The translations under genes and the position numbers were made by a program. From Aquilaria yunnanensis (taxonomy: Eukaryota > Streptophyta > Magnoliopsida > Malvales > Thymelaeaceae), in the NCBI GenBank assembly GCA_039654915.1, contig CM077599.1:82428001-82492000 (forward strand): DNA of 64,000 nucleotides. Reading direction: 5' to 3'. This document shows, piece by piece, positions 1 through 12,614 of this stretch. The notes beneath the pieces are model-generated. The model ran no database searches. It was not told where the DNA came from and saw only the letters and a list, made by a program, of their open reading frames with translations. Position 1 is the stretch's first letter. Each line of letters begins with the position of its first letter.

Positions 1-3000
1 CTCCCCCAAAACCGCCGACCCAGTTCGTAATTTCACTTCTTCTTCTTCTTCGGTTCCTTCTTGTTCAAGCCAGGTGCCGGACTGGTTGCGACCTCGCTAT
101 GGCTTCGTACTACGTCTGGGAAGGCCCGAATCTCACGTATATTGGCAAGGTTTTTGGCATGACCATCCCGGAGATTCTCCGGTTCAATCCGCACATGCCG
201 AACCAGGACTATGTTCCGTCGGGGACCCGGGTCAACGTCCCCTTCTCTTGCGACTGCCTCAACGCCGATTTCTTGGGTCACACTTTTGCTTACGTGACCC
301 AGTTCGGAGATACCTACGACAACGTCGCGCAACAGGCTTTCGCGAATCTTACTACCGTCGATTGGGTTCAGAGGGTCAATGTTTATGACCCTACGAGGAT
401 ACCCTCCGGTGTTCCGATCAATGTCACCGTCAATTGCTCCTGCGGTGACCGCCGGGTCTCCAGAGATTACGGGTTGTTCCTCACGTACCCGCTCCGACCT
501 GAGGATAATGTCTCTTCCATTGCCGCTGAAGCCGGCGTCGCGGTGGAGCTGCTCGAGAGTTTCAACGCTGGGGCTGACTTCGGGGCAGGCGAGGGACTGG
601 TGTACGTGCCGGCGAAAGGTGATTGGCTATTTCTTTCTCAATTATAACTAATCATTTAACTAAACAAAGAAGAAGTGACTAAGCTGGACTTAGGAAGTTG
701 TTTAGCTGACTTTTTCAACACGTTTGCCGTCATTTGTCTACGGACTTTTTGACGCTTTCACTTGCTTTGCCGTTTTTGCATTCTGGGTTGTTTTGTAGAA
801 GAATTTTACTTACTTATTCAGAAGCCCGTCGGACTGTGACAATTTAGTAGTATATAAAAATTCTACCGATCATGAATCATTTTATGTGTATCTGTAGTCT
901 GTACAAGGGTCACCAAAAAAAATGAAATGCCAACAGTGTGAATGTATTGTACACTAAATCTATGGCTGAAGTCAGAATATGAGCGAGATGACGATTTAGT
1001 ACCCATACATGGAAATGATCCATGTGTTGTAGTGTGACTTAACGTCATGATTCTTGAAGTGGGTTTTGAATGGTGAAATATTGAATTTTTTGTTTTAATG
1101 TAAGTTTTGCAAAGGGGAGGTAAATGTTCACTTTCTTTTTGTCTTGTCCAGTTTTCCCCTGTTGGCTAAATACTATGAACATTGTTCGGATTGGAATATT
1201 TTGTTGTATATATGATGAATTTGGGACTATATTTCTTTCTGGTGCAGATCAACATGGAAATTTTCCGCCACTGAAGATCAGGTGATTTGTTCATGCCTTT
1301 TAATCACTCTAACTGAGTTCAACAACCAATACCCAACCACTTTTGTTTTTAAGTTATCTAATTTATCAGTTCAATTTTCCTGTTTCATCTTTCTTGCAGC
1401 ACATCTGGTAAGTATATGCGTGCTTAGGTGTTCAATCTTCAATGCCTGTTGCTTCCTTCATTTGTGTTTCTAATGTGAGACGATGTACCTTTCCTTGTCA
1501 TGGAAAATGAAGTAAGATTTTCGAATAGGGCAATTGCCGGCATATCCACTGCTGGAGCTGCAGGGGCTCTGTTCATGGTAGTTTGCATTTATGCTGGGGT
1601 TTACAGAAGGAAGAAATCAGTGGAGCCATCATTTCTTTCCGAAGGTCAAGAGCATTACTTTCAACATGGACCAAGTACCTATTCAGACTCATTTGGCTGA
1701 ACTGCTATGCTTCATTCTATTTGTCAGTTTGATTCATACTTATTATCCCAGAACAAAATTCTTAACTTGCTTTAATGAACAATTGAATTTCTACCTTATG
1801 ATCTTTATAATGTAGGATATGGGCGTAGCGTGGAGAAAGCTCTGGAATCAACTACTCCTGTTGCTTCTTCTGGGCCTAGTGGAATCACGGTGGACAAGTC
1901 TGTTGAGTTCTCATATGAAGAGCTTGCTAATGCTACTGATGACTTTAGCCAGGCCAATAAGATAGGCGAAGGTGGATTTGGTTCTGTATACTATGCAGAA
2001 CTAAGAGGCGAGGTTTGAAATTCTTTGGTTGATTACAAAATAAGAAACGTCACACTCGAACCAAAATCTGAAAAAATTTGTAATCACTTACGTGCAGAAA
2101 GCAGCAATCAAGAGGATGGATATGAAGGCATCAAAGGAGTTTCTTGCAGAGTTGAAGGTTCTAACACACGTTCATCACTTAAACCTGGTACTGTAAATTT
2201 CATATAATTAACTTCAATTACAAGATATCTCATTTGGCAAAATGGTGTCACCAAGTAAGCCACATTAGCTTTGATTTCTGAGGCGCTTCTTTTCCAAATT
2301 TAAAGGAAGCATGAAAAAAGACGGTGCAAGAAATTGGCTTGCTGATTGTTTGCTTGTATAATATATGCAGGTGCGCTTAATAGGCTACTGTGTTGAGAGT
2401 TCACTGTTCTTGGTTTATGAGTATATCGAGAATGGTAACTTAAGCAAGCATTTGCGAGGTTCAGGTGAGTAAAGATGATTATTTTGTTTCTTAACTTGCA
2501 AGCATCTTGTGATACCAGTTTAATCTAATGTCTGGCTGATTTTAATTTCAGGGACTGATCCACTGCCATGGTCAACAAGGGTACAGATTGCTTTGGATTC
2601 AGCCAGAGGACTTGAATACATCCATGGGCACACTGTTCCTGTCTACATACATCGTGATATTAAATCAGCAAACATTCTAATTGACAGGAATTTCCGAGCA
2701 AAGGTTAGAAGATGTGCTAGTATTATAATCTTCATGATGTTTGTGGATCCTTGAGCTTGAAGCACCTTAACAATACCGTTGCTTCTAGTATAGGTTGCTG
2801 ATTTTGGCTTGACAAAACTGACTGAATATGGGAACTCTTCCCTGCACACATGTCTTGTGGGTACTTTTGGCTACATGCCACCAGAGTAAGAACATGCTTA
2901 ACATTCCTGTCCTTCACCAATGTCAAGAATCAAGTACTTCGTTAAACGGTTTTTGATAAATAAGTTTGGCATTTGTGTGTAGGTATGCTCAATATGGGGA

Positions 3001-3579
3001 TGTTTCACCCAAGATTGATGTATATGCTTTTGGTGTTGTGCTGTATGAACTCATCTCAGCAAAGGAAGCAGTGGTTAAAACAAATGAAGTCGTTGCAGAA
3101 TCGAAAGGCCTTGTTGCTTTGGTTGTTTAAAGTTTCCCTACTTTTCTTTACCTGCTATACAGATCCTGAGAAGTAACTCTTAACAGGTAGCCTTTTCATG
3201 TCTATCTCAATGTTTGCAGTTTGAGGATGTTCTTAACCAGCCTGATCCAAAACAAGATCTCCAGAAACTTATCGATCCAAGGCTTGGCAATGACTATCCA
3301 CTTGACTCAGTTCGGAAGGTCTAGTTCCGATTCCTAAACCGAAATATCGTGGGCATGTAGCAAGCTTGATGCTAATTAGCCTTTTTCATTTGTATATGTT
3401 TGCTTGTGTTGCAGATGGCCAATCTTGCCAAGGCCTGCACCCAAGAAAACCCACAACTAAGGCCAAGCATGAGGGCTATTGTGGTTGGGCTGATGACACT
3501 TTCATCCTCAACAGAGGACTGGGATGTTGGCTCCTATTATGAAAATGAAGCTCTTGTTAATCTAATGTCAGGAAGATAG
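1..3579 (+). CDS. CERK1: LysM receptor-like kinase, CERK1/NFR1 type (5' end outside window)
   Basis: Plasma-membrane receptor kinase that senses chitin-type oligosaccharides through extracellular LysM domains. Coding exons I can join: 1-618, 1248-1281, 1400-1407, 1513-1674, 1816-2012, 2098-2187, 2371-2464, 2552-2703, 2794-2885, 2983-3121, 3220-3318, 3415-3579. From the Met at 99 they sum to 1752 nt in one frame, but the frame is open to the left edge and encodes a hydrophobic, signal-peptide-like stretch, so the true start lies upstream. Visible features: three LysM modules with CxC motifs (CDC, CSC), a transmembrane segment (about 1530-1605), glycine loop GEGGFGSVY, Lys in [21 protein letters not shown], and the C-terminal NLMSGR typical of CERK1/LYK3 proteins. 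The kinase looks active. Exon 3 is only 8 nt. The activation-segment end reads PPEYAQYG, the YAQ form. Orthology to CERK1 rather than a paralogous LYK is inferred. Confidence 0.93.
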
Positions 3580-5860
3580 ATGATCCTGAGCAGCTAGGTG
3601 TCTCCTTTGGAAATCTGTGAATATTTGAATCTGATCAAGGTAGAAAAATTCTGATTCCCCCTTTACTTTTCCTGCATTCCTATTTTGGCTTCAAGCAAAA
3701 ATTGAGAGTCCAATGATGATATAGAATGGGAGTGTGTATGTAATTGTAATTTGGTAACAACTGCACAAAGAATTGTCACTTTTCTCACTTGCATTTGATA
3801 TATGGATGTTGTACCACATAACTATTTTTAGTATTCATGTCTGTATCACTTGTTTATTCCAAGGTGTCTCATCCCATTTTCTGTAAGTGCTTTATTCTAA
3901 TTTTAACTTTTTGTTTTGTTTGGAATCAATTCATATGGAACTAAATTTTGAAAAAATTTATGACAAAAAATGAATAATTAATAGGCTGAGGATGAAAATG
4001 ACATGAGAATTAAAGTTTTATTCTATTTGTAATGGAATACAAAATGGATTAATAATTTAAAAAAGTAGTACTTGATCCCCAAAGAAATCCCAAATTTCTA
4101 TGCTAATACAATTTTTTAATTAACTCATTCTTTAATCAATCTTTATGAGACAAGAACCTAACTTTTCCATGTGACATCCATTCTTCACATTTTTGTAGCT
4201 TTCACTTGAGGGTCAACACATGCCTTCACACACAAATCTCATTGAAAGGTAAGTGCATGTATTCATGATCTTGAGAAATGAATTGAATAACAAAACAAAT
4301 GTCGGAGGAAAAATCCCAACTGAAGTTTCTTGGATCTATCCTAATTCTTCAAGCCAAAGCAAGCAACCATGAATATGTATGGGCTTTATTTGGTATTAGT
4401 ATTAACAATTACATCTTTTTTTAAGATTTACTTATATAATCTCCGACATTTAAAAATTGTCTAAAATTTTAATACTAATAATAAAAACTCTTATTAAAAA
4501 GGGTCATGATATTCTAACACTACTTCCCCAATGATGGTGGAGAGAATGTTAAAATAACTAGAAAGTAATTAGAAGTTAGATTGGAAGGAAATAAAGAGTT
4601 TTAAGAACATATCTTTTGCATTTATAAAAAAAAATTCAGGAACTTGAGTTTCTTCTCAAGCGAGGAAAGCTAGCGCAAAAATTTCATGAAAGCTAGGATG
4701 TGAAGCTTTTCAACTACCTTTGCCAGCAAGGAAAGTACGAATAATCCATGAAAGAAGCTGCAGCCTGCAGCAAGACTCCAGGAGTGTGAGGTAGCCGAAG
4801 ATGGCGGTTTAATGCAACCTACGTGTCACCGTTACGGAACCTAACGGGAGAGTCATGCAAGAGCCGTGCAGTTCTCTCTTCCCGGCACGTCCACGCCAAA
4901 AACGCTTAACCCACGCGCACTAATCTATTGCCCGGCATGTTTGCCGGCTTGACCTCCGAACCGCCCACAGCAGGGGCGTATCTATTCAGGGGCGGGAGGG
5001 GCAGCCGCCCCCCTAAAATTTTAAAAAATTTTATTAGGTATTTGGATATGTGATATAATTGTAGAAAAATTAAAGTTAGGTACGTATCTGTACTTTTTAT
5101 AATTAATAAGGGGCTCTAGTATATTTTATCCATTTAAGGTCTCAGTCATTTTCCTATTGAATAAATTACGTGATAGTCCTTACTTTTTAATTATTATTTC
5201 CTTTTAGTCCCTATCCTATTAAACATTACGTTTTGATTCCAAACATATTAAAAACATTTTGTTTTAGTCCTAAATTTATAAAAAAATGTTTCATTTTGGT
5301 TTCATTGCATGAAATTTATTAACTCAAAGTATTTGTCTGATAACAACTTTTTAGATCATAATTTGGACTATCCGGTAAGTGCTATAAAATAAATTTAATT
5401 TGTATAATATTTTTTTATAGTTAATAGAAAATTCAAATAACTATTTTTATTTTATAAATTGAACTTAATTATTATAAATTTTTGAATTCAATTTGTCTAT
5501 ATATGTAAACTGTATAATGAATTTTGAGTTGTAAACTTTTGAAATAAACTTAGTTATTATACACTTTCAAATTTTATATGTCTATATATAATATTATTTA
5601 ATATTTTCTATTAGTGATTGTAAATTTATACATGCTAATAACCCGTTTCACATCACACCTCCACCCCCAAGTGGAATTTCTAACTACACCCTTGCCCACA
5701 GGTCTATTTTATCCTTATAATTATAATTTTTTTTATTATATGTTTTTAACATAAGAACCATATGATAGACTAGATTCTAAAGCTTGTCCTAGATTTGGGA
5801 AAACAAATCTAACTTGAAACGGAAGAATTGAATCGACTCCTGGCGCAACTCGACGCGGCC
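3580..5860. other. Intergenic, no gene seen
   Basis: Presumed 3' UTR of the LysM kinase to about 3,900, then AT-rich DNA. A GC-rich island at about 4,780-5,010 includes a CCTACGTGTCACC motif and a short inverted stretch of G and C runs (GGGGCGGGAGGGGC followed by CCGCCCCCC) that looks like the edge of an old transposon. Recurring TTTTAGTCC-type phrases at 5,150-5,330 also suggest degraded repeats. No open reading frame with recognisable content. Confidence 0.6.
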
Positions 5861-5974
5861 GAGTCGTCACTTTTCTACAGCTCAATTCGTCCGTGCACTA
5901 CACTTACCAAGCACCCCGCGCGTGAGACAAAACTTTCTGTTTCTGCCGTACAGCACAAAAGTAGCCGTTAGATC

Positions 5975-5983
5975 CCACGTGGC
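5975..5983. promoter_or_regulatory. G-box/ABRE-like motif upstream of the OSCA/CSC1 gene
   Basis: CCACGTGGC lies about 390 bp upstream of the CSC1 start codon and contains the palindromic CACGTG core bound by bZIP and bHLH factors. A second ACGT core follows at once (GCACGTTG). Such pairs are common in ABA- or stress-responsive promoters. That this one is used is inference from position only. Confidence 0.4.
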
Positions 5984-6365
5984 ACGTTGCGACTAATCGA
6001 ACTTTATTACGACTTAATTTGACTTAATCACAAGTTAAACTAGAAAACAACCATAAAACGAAGAGCAATAGCTTCTTCTTCTTCTTCTTCCCCCCCGAAA
6101 ACGTTAACGTCGATCAACTTCCTCCCTGCAACATCACAGGCACAAACGTTTTCTTTTTTCTTGCAGAAAACGTCCAAGAAAGATTTCAAATATCGGAAAA
6201 AGTTACCACTGTTTTGGCCTGTTCTGCTCTGTCGATTCGTCCTTCTGGCATTTCTCTGTAATCTTTAGAGAGGCTTGTTCGTCGTCGTTGCTGATCTAAA
6301 CAGTGCCTTGTTCGGCTTCTCTGTGTGTTTTATAGCTTCTTCATTTCGGAGGAATCTGGTGTAAA

Positions 6366-9300
6366 ATGGCGACGCTGGGTGATATAGGGGTTTCGGCGGG
6401 GATTAACATTCTGAGCGCCTTCATCTTCTTTCTCGCCTTCGCGGTTCTGAGGCTTCAGCCGATCAACGACCGCGTTTATTTCCCGAAATGGTACCTCAAG
6501 GGTTTGAGGAGCGATCCTGCTCGTTCTGGTGCTTTTGTGAGCAAGTTCGTCAACTTGGATTTTCGTGCCTATTTGAGGTTCTTGAACTGGATGCCGGAGG
6601 CTCTTCGGATGCCGGAGCCGGAGCTTATCGAGCACGCCGGCCTTGATTCTGCGGTTTATCTGCGCATTTACTTGATTGGGTAGGGTTTGGTTGCCGGATA
6701 TTGATTTGCTTCTGCGTTTGGATGCTGTCTTTCTGCTGGTTTTCTGAATATATCCAACTTTTTGCGTAGGCTGAAGATTTTTATCCCTATAGCGTTTCTT
6801 GCTTGGGCGATTCTTGTGCCAGTGAATTGGACTACCCATGGTCTTGAATTGGCCAAGGTGCACAATGTAACTTCGAGCGACATTGATAAGCTCTCCATCT
6901 CAAATGTTCCACTCGGTTCTGAAAGGTATCCTTTGTCCCCTTTTCCTCTCACAGCCTAGTGCTGAAGTTGCATCGTCATCTTAATGGCTGAGTTATGAAT
7001 GTTTTATAATTTATACCATGTGAGGTTCTATTGAAGTTGCTAGAGTTGATTCTTCTCAACTAGAAGCTTACAGTTACTTATTACTTCTGCTGTTCACGGT
7101 TCCTATCTGCTTGCGAACTGTTATTGTTCAAGCTGGCTATATGCCTTTACTTTGATTTCCTGCACCTTTTTGGCGACTTCTTATGTGTTGTACTTCTATA
7201 ACATGTTTCTTGATATATTCAAGAAAGGTACTTCATTTTTTCCCTTTTCTGGCCTTATTTGACCACACTGAGAGCCATGCTGGCATGCAGGTACTGGACT
7301 CATATCGTAATGGCTTATGTCTTTACCTTCTGGACATGCTATGTTTTATTAAAGGAGTATGAGAAAGTGGCTTCCATGCGATTACAGTTTCTTGCATCTG
7401 AAAGCCGCCGGCCAGATCAGTTTACAGTAAGTTTAGTTGCCTAGAAGTTCAACTTACTTTGAATAAGGGGCAGTGGTGATACTGAATTAGTTCAGGTGCT
7501 GTCCTATTGCGTTAATGAAATAGAGATCCCATGTCTTCATTATTTGCTGCATAATATATTGTCTTTTGCAAGGTTGTTAGGCCAAGATGTATCTATGAGG
7601 TTGCATAATACCAGTGTTCATTTTTCATGTCATTCAGTTGAATGAGTTTATGTTATGGGAGCAACCCAAGTGATAGATATTTCAGTCAAATCATGCAATC
7701 TTACAAAGCTCTTGTCAAATTGGATAGGTGCTTGTTAGGAACGTACCTCCTGATCCAGATGAATCAGTTAGCGAGTCTGTGGAACACTTTTTCCTGGTTA
7801 ATCATCCGGATCACTATCTTACTCATCAGGTTTGTTTTTGTTTGATTTCTATCTAGACATTATTTTAAGCACAATTTATACGCTCAGGACCATAATGGAA
7901 GAGCCAATTTATAAACTGGCTAGTACTTGAACAGGTGTCAAGTTATGCGTTGATGTAATGGCAGATATGAAACAACTTGATGTGGTTACATGCATACACA
8001 TTATCATTCTATATACCAGGAAAAAGATTAAATGATGTTCTTTTTATGTGTTCTCACAAGGCGCCTTGATGCTACACTTCCTCTCTTGCATGCACTCCTA
8101 CATGCGTCACTTCAGCTTCCTTGCTTGCTTCCATGTTTTCTGTCTTGCGTTTTTTCCTGTCCCAATTGCACAAGTAAGCTAATATTTGGTAGCGCAAAAG
8201 CTAGCAAACACTATCATGAGTTTGGGGATGATTTCTCTTTTAAATTACACATAAAATACTTCATCAAGAACAAATGTGCATAAAACTAGGATCTAGAGTA
8301 TGCCAGGCAGATTTGTGAGTTTGAAGGATGATAATTCCAAAGCACGTGTACCTTATCAAAGCTTTTCATGTATTCAATAGTTAAAAAATTTCAAGTGCTG
8401 ACTGTTTCGAAAACCTGTTTCAATGTGTAGGTGGTATGCAATGCTAACAAGCTTGCTAAGTTGGTCAATAAGATGAAGACCTTGCAAAATTGGCTCGTCT
8501 ACCATGAAGGGAAATATTCAAGAAATAGCTTAAAGAGACCAACTATGAAGGTACTTATATGCATCATGAATGCCTTTGAAGTCAGTGTATTTTCTTTTGT
8601 TTTCTGTCATTAGTTTGTTTTTGTTTCTAAATTACTGAACCTCTGTATTGTTAGACTGGCTTTCTTGGGCTTTGGGGTAAAAGAGTGGATGCAATTGATT
8701 ATCATGTGTCAGAAATTGGGAAGTTATCCAATGAAGTAAGTAGCCTTCCTTTTCTTTTGGTAATAATTTGTTCAATAGTAGTTGATATATTCAAAGAAGC
8801 TTGATTTAACTTATTTCAGCGTGGAATAGGTACTGGCATTTTATAAGAATGTCCTTTTAGTCTGAGTGCGGAATTCATGAAGTTTACAGGCATCATGTTT
8901 TCTTCAAAAAGAAATCAAATTTCTTGACATGGTTATGTTTTCTGTGCCAGCTGAATTCATTAGGAGACTTCTTGCTAAGACTATTGCAAATTTAACGAGC
9001 CAAAAGAAGCTGCTAATATATGTGAAGAAGTTCATTTACTTTCAAGTGCAGCATAGATATGGGCACATGTATAATATTTAGTGTTAACTTTATTTGCTAA
9101 GCCAAATTTGATGAAGAATGTGATTGATGTATTTATCAAAAGAGAAATTACTCCCTGATTCTGTTTCTGGTATTTGTTACTCCCGCTCCAGTCATTGGAC
9201 ATTTTTCTTCAGCAAAGAAGAAAAGGCCTGATGCATGCTGCAGTCTTCTATCACTAGAAGTTATATGATTAAACAATCTGAACGACATGTTATTATTAGA

Positions 9301-11589
9301 ATCACCATTCCACTTTCATGTTTTCTAGATAGCTGATGAGAAACAAAGAGTTCAGAAAGATCCTAAATCTATCATGCCAGCAGCATTTGTTTCCTTCAGA
9401 AGTCGATGGGGAGCAGCTGTTTGTGCACAAACTCAACAATCAAGAAACCCAACCTTATGGCTGACAGAATGGGCATCAGAACCTCGAGATGTGTTTTGGG
9501 AGAACCTGGCAATTCCATATTTCTCTTTGGCAGTGAGAAGGCTTATTATGGCTGTTGCTTTCTTTTTCCTTACCTTCTTTTTCATGATTCCCATTGCATT
9601 TGTGCAATCACTGGCAACCATTGAGGGCATTGAGAAAAGGGCACCATTCCTGAGGCCTATAATTGAAATGTATGTTGCTTCTTAAGTCTTAAGCTGGTTT
9701 CCAGATGGCATCACCATAGGCAGCGATTTATTGTTTTTTTTCTTTATGCAGAAAATTCATCAAATCGGTTATTCAAGGTTTTCTACCTGGGATTGCTTTG
9801 AAGCTCTTCCTCATTTTTCTGCCAATGATATTAATGACGATGTCAAAGTTTGAAGGCTTTATCTCAATATCATCACTGGAAAGAAGATCAGCGACTAGAT
9901 ACTATCTTTTCAATTTTGTCAATGTATTTCTTGGAAGCATAATTGCTGGCTCTGCATTGGAACAGCTAAATTCTTTTGTCAAGCAGTCAGCAAATGAGTA
10001 AGTTTCCTGTCTATAGATTCATTTATCATTTTACTCCCCACTTTTCCTATTCGCAACTTGATTAGCTTTGTGTGTAATGCATGAGTTGATGGGAGGATAA
10101 AATAAACGGATCATGTGATGAGCACAACCACATTAACAGTCAAAGCTACACTCGGTTGCATTTAATTGGACATTTGAACACTTTCCAATATTTTCTGGTT
10201 AACTACCCTAGTTTCCAATTTGTAACTCCTGTTATCTGATTCTTGTTGTGTCCAGTTCTTGTTGCATATGACTGTGTTCCTGAATTTCGGTCTTCTTAAT
10301 TGAGGGAGCTTATGAACTTGGAGTTGATGATTAAGTTTTGCGGCCAAATTTTTGCATGAGGTTGACTTCTCTGGCTTTTTTCCTCCCCTTGCAGAATTCC
10401 TAAAACAATTGGTGTAGCAGTGCCAATGAGAGCAACTTTCTTTATCACCTATATAATGGTTGATGGATGGGCTGGTGTAGCTGCAGAGATCTTGATGTTG
10501 AAACCACTGATATTCTATCATTTGAAGAATTTTTTCTTCGTGAAAACTGAAAAAGACAGGGAGGAGGCAATGGACCAAGGAAGTTTCGGTTTCAACACTG
10601 GGGAACCTCGTATTCAGCTGTATTTTCTTCTTGGTCTTGTGTATGCTGCTGTGACACCTCTTCTACTTCCTTTCATAATAGTATTCTTTGCGCTGGCCTA
10701 TGTTGTTTTCCGTCATCAGGTAAAGAGCTGACAGCCTGATTGCTACTTATGCTTAAATGCTCAGTCCTTATCAGTTTGAACCTGCTCACAGATTTAAACA
10801 GCATAGTGTTTGATTTCCTTACATGTCATGTTAATCATCACGTAGTCTATCATTTATATTCCAATGCATCATATCTGTTGGCTTTCAAGAGATCCATGGT
10901 TAACATTGCAATCCCGCCATTTGTCATGGTAAAAAATGACTTAACTTTTTCTTTTCCATTTCTGTTTGTGTTGTGTGTTTATATATGTAGATTATAAATG
11001 TGTACGGTCAAGAGTATGAGAGTGGTGCAGCATTCTGGCCCGACGTTCACGGGCGAATTATAATTGCATTGATCATCTCTCAAGTTGCTCTGATTGGTTT
11101 GTTGAGTACCAAGCATGCTGCACAGTCAACGCCATTCCTTATTGCTCTTGTGGTGCTCACCATATGGTTCCATAGCTTCTGCAAAGGCCGATATGAATCT
11201 GCTTTTGTTAAATATCCACTGCAGGTACATTACTTTCCAACTAGTATTACTCTGTACATCTGCAGTGAATTGACTTGTTATAACTCGAAGTAACCTAATA
11301 AAACACCATGGCATTTCAGGAGGCCATGAAAAAAGACACATTGGAGCGAGCAAGGGAACCGGGCTTTAATTTGAAGCCATATCTTCAGAATGCATACGTG
11401 CATCCGGTCTTTAAAGTCGGAGATGAAAATGAGGTTGATGAAGATGATGCTTTCGAGAGTAAATGGGAAAATGAGAGTGTATTAGTCCCCACGAAACGCC
11501 AGTCTCGACTGAACACACCAGCACCTAGCAAAAGAAGTGGTGCATCCTCACCAGCTTTGTCTGAGCCTCCTGAGCTTCCTGAGCCTTAA
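6366..11589 (+). CDS. CSC1-like / OSCA hyperosmolality-gated cation channel
   Basis: Calcium-permeable, mechanically or osmotically gated channel of the OSCA/TMEM63 family, in the plasma membrane. Exons 6366-6679, 6770-6925, 7291-7426, 7728-7829, 8431-8550, 8655-8735, 9329-9669, 9752-9997, 10395-10719, 10991-11224, 11320-11589 join to 2325 nt, giving 774 aa with all GT-AG junctions in phase. This is the usual length of clade-1 OSCA proteins. Order of parts: N-terminal RSN1_TM region starting MATLGDIGVSAGIN, two further membrane segments (KIFIPIAFLAWAIL, IVMAYVFTFWTCYVLL), the cytosolic PHM7_cyt domain (VLVRNVPPDPDES through the WASEPRDVFWENL linker), the RSN1_7TM pore region, and an acidic then Ser/Pro-rich C-tail ending ELPEP. 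It looks intact. Subfamily 1 is likely; the exact orthologue was not determined. Confidence 0.95.
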
Positions 11590-12430
11590 GTTCTATGCTG
11601 CTAATCTCAAAAAGAGGGAATCTCTAAAACAGGATGAGAAGTTGAGTTTAGGACATTGTGCAGAGATTCGGTAGAGGATCAGATATGGTCAATGTGCATA
11701 TCAAGTCTAGGATTACCAAGTGATTATAACTAGTAATTTTGTTTTCTTGAGTAAGTTTATTCTTTTGTCCCAAAATTCATACATTGATATATATAGCTAT
11801 CGTATTGTATTTGTGTCTGCCTCCTTTAACCTGTCCGGAAAACCTACTGCTCAAGGACCGTAAGAGGATTTGATCATTCACTAAAAAACAACAAAAAAGT
11901 AAATAAATAAACAAAACATGGTATCTTTTGGTTATTGTCCATGAACAGTAAAGAAGGCTGCGCCTTTTAATATGTATAGTAAGAATAAATGAATGATTGT
12001 ATATACGCATATGTATTTATGAGATTCGGTTGATTTTGAATTAAGGTAGAATTATATGTAAAATTTGTAAAAATCATTTGACATATTAGAGATACAAATA
12101 TTTGTATACAATTGGATCGATAGAAAGTGTTATGATAAATTGTGATTGAAATAAAAAATTATTCTGTCTAGTAATTGCTTTGGCAAAAAAAAATTATACT
12201 ACTACTACACTAGAATTTGTTTTTATAATTCTGTTTTCCTTTATAATTTTACGTTTACTGCAACACTCACATTGGTTGGTTTGATACAGTTTCCTTCCCA
12301 CTTCCCAGGGAGCCGACCAACGTGACGGTAGTTGGGCGGCGCATTTGACGTGGGCTGCCACGTTGGCCACAAAACGTTTCCGCATCCACATACCGCATTC
12401 GGGTTATTTTAAATTGTTTTTTGGTAATGA
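11590..12430. other. Intergenic: 3' UTR of the CSC1 gene, then glycosyltransferase promoter
   Basis: AT-rich with no coding signal. The last 130 bp become GC-richer and promoter-like. Confidence 0.6.
12320..12372. promoter_or_regulatory. Cluster of TGACG/ACGT motifs in the GT14 gene promoter
   Basis: Two TGACG motifs (12323-12327 and 12346-12350, the latter as TGACGTGG) and CCACGTTGG (about 12359-12367) lie within 50 bp in a GC-rich patch about 250 bp upstream of the start codon. These are typical bZIP/TGA-type sites. Function is inferred from sequence only. Confidence 0.35.
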
Positions 12431-12614
12431 AGGAAGCTCCGCTTTCCGTTTCAGCTTCGCTTCGCTCCCAAGTCAGAACTGAATCAGATGTAGAGCACAA
12501 GACGACAAGCCTCAAGTCTTCCCCATCCCCAAGCTCAACACACTACAAATTCAGTTGATCGGTTGGTTCTTTCCTTAATGATTCGTCTGTGATCTGTCTC
12601 AGGCAGAAACAAGG

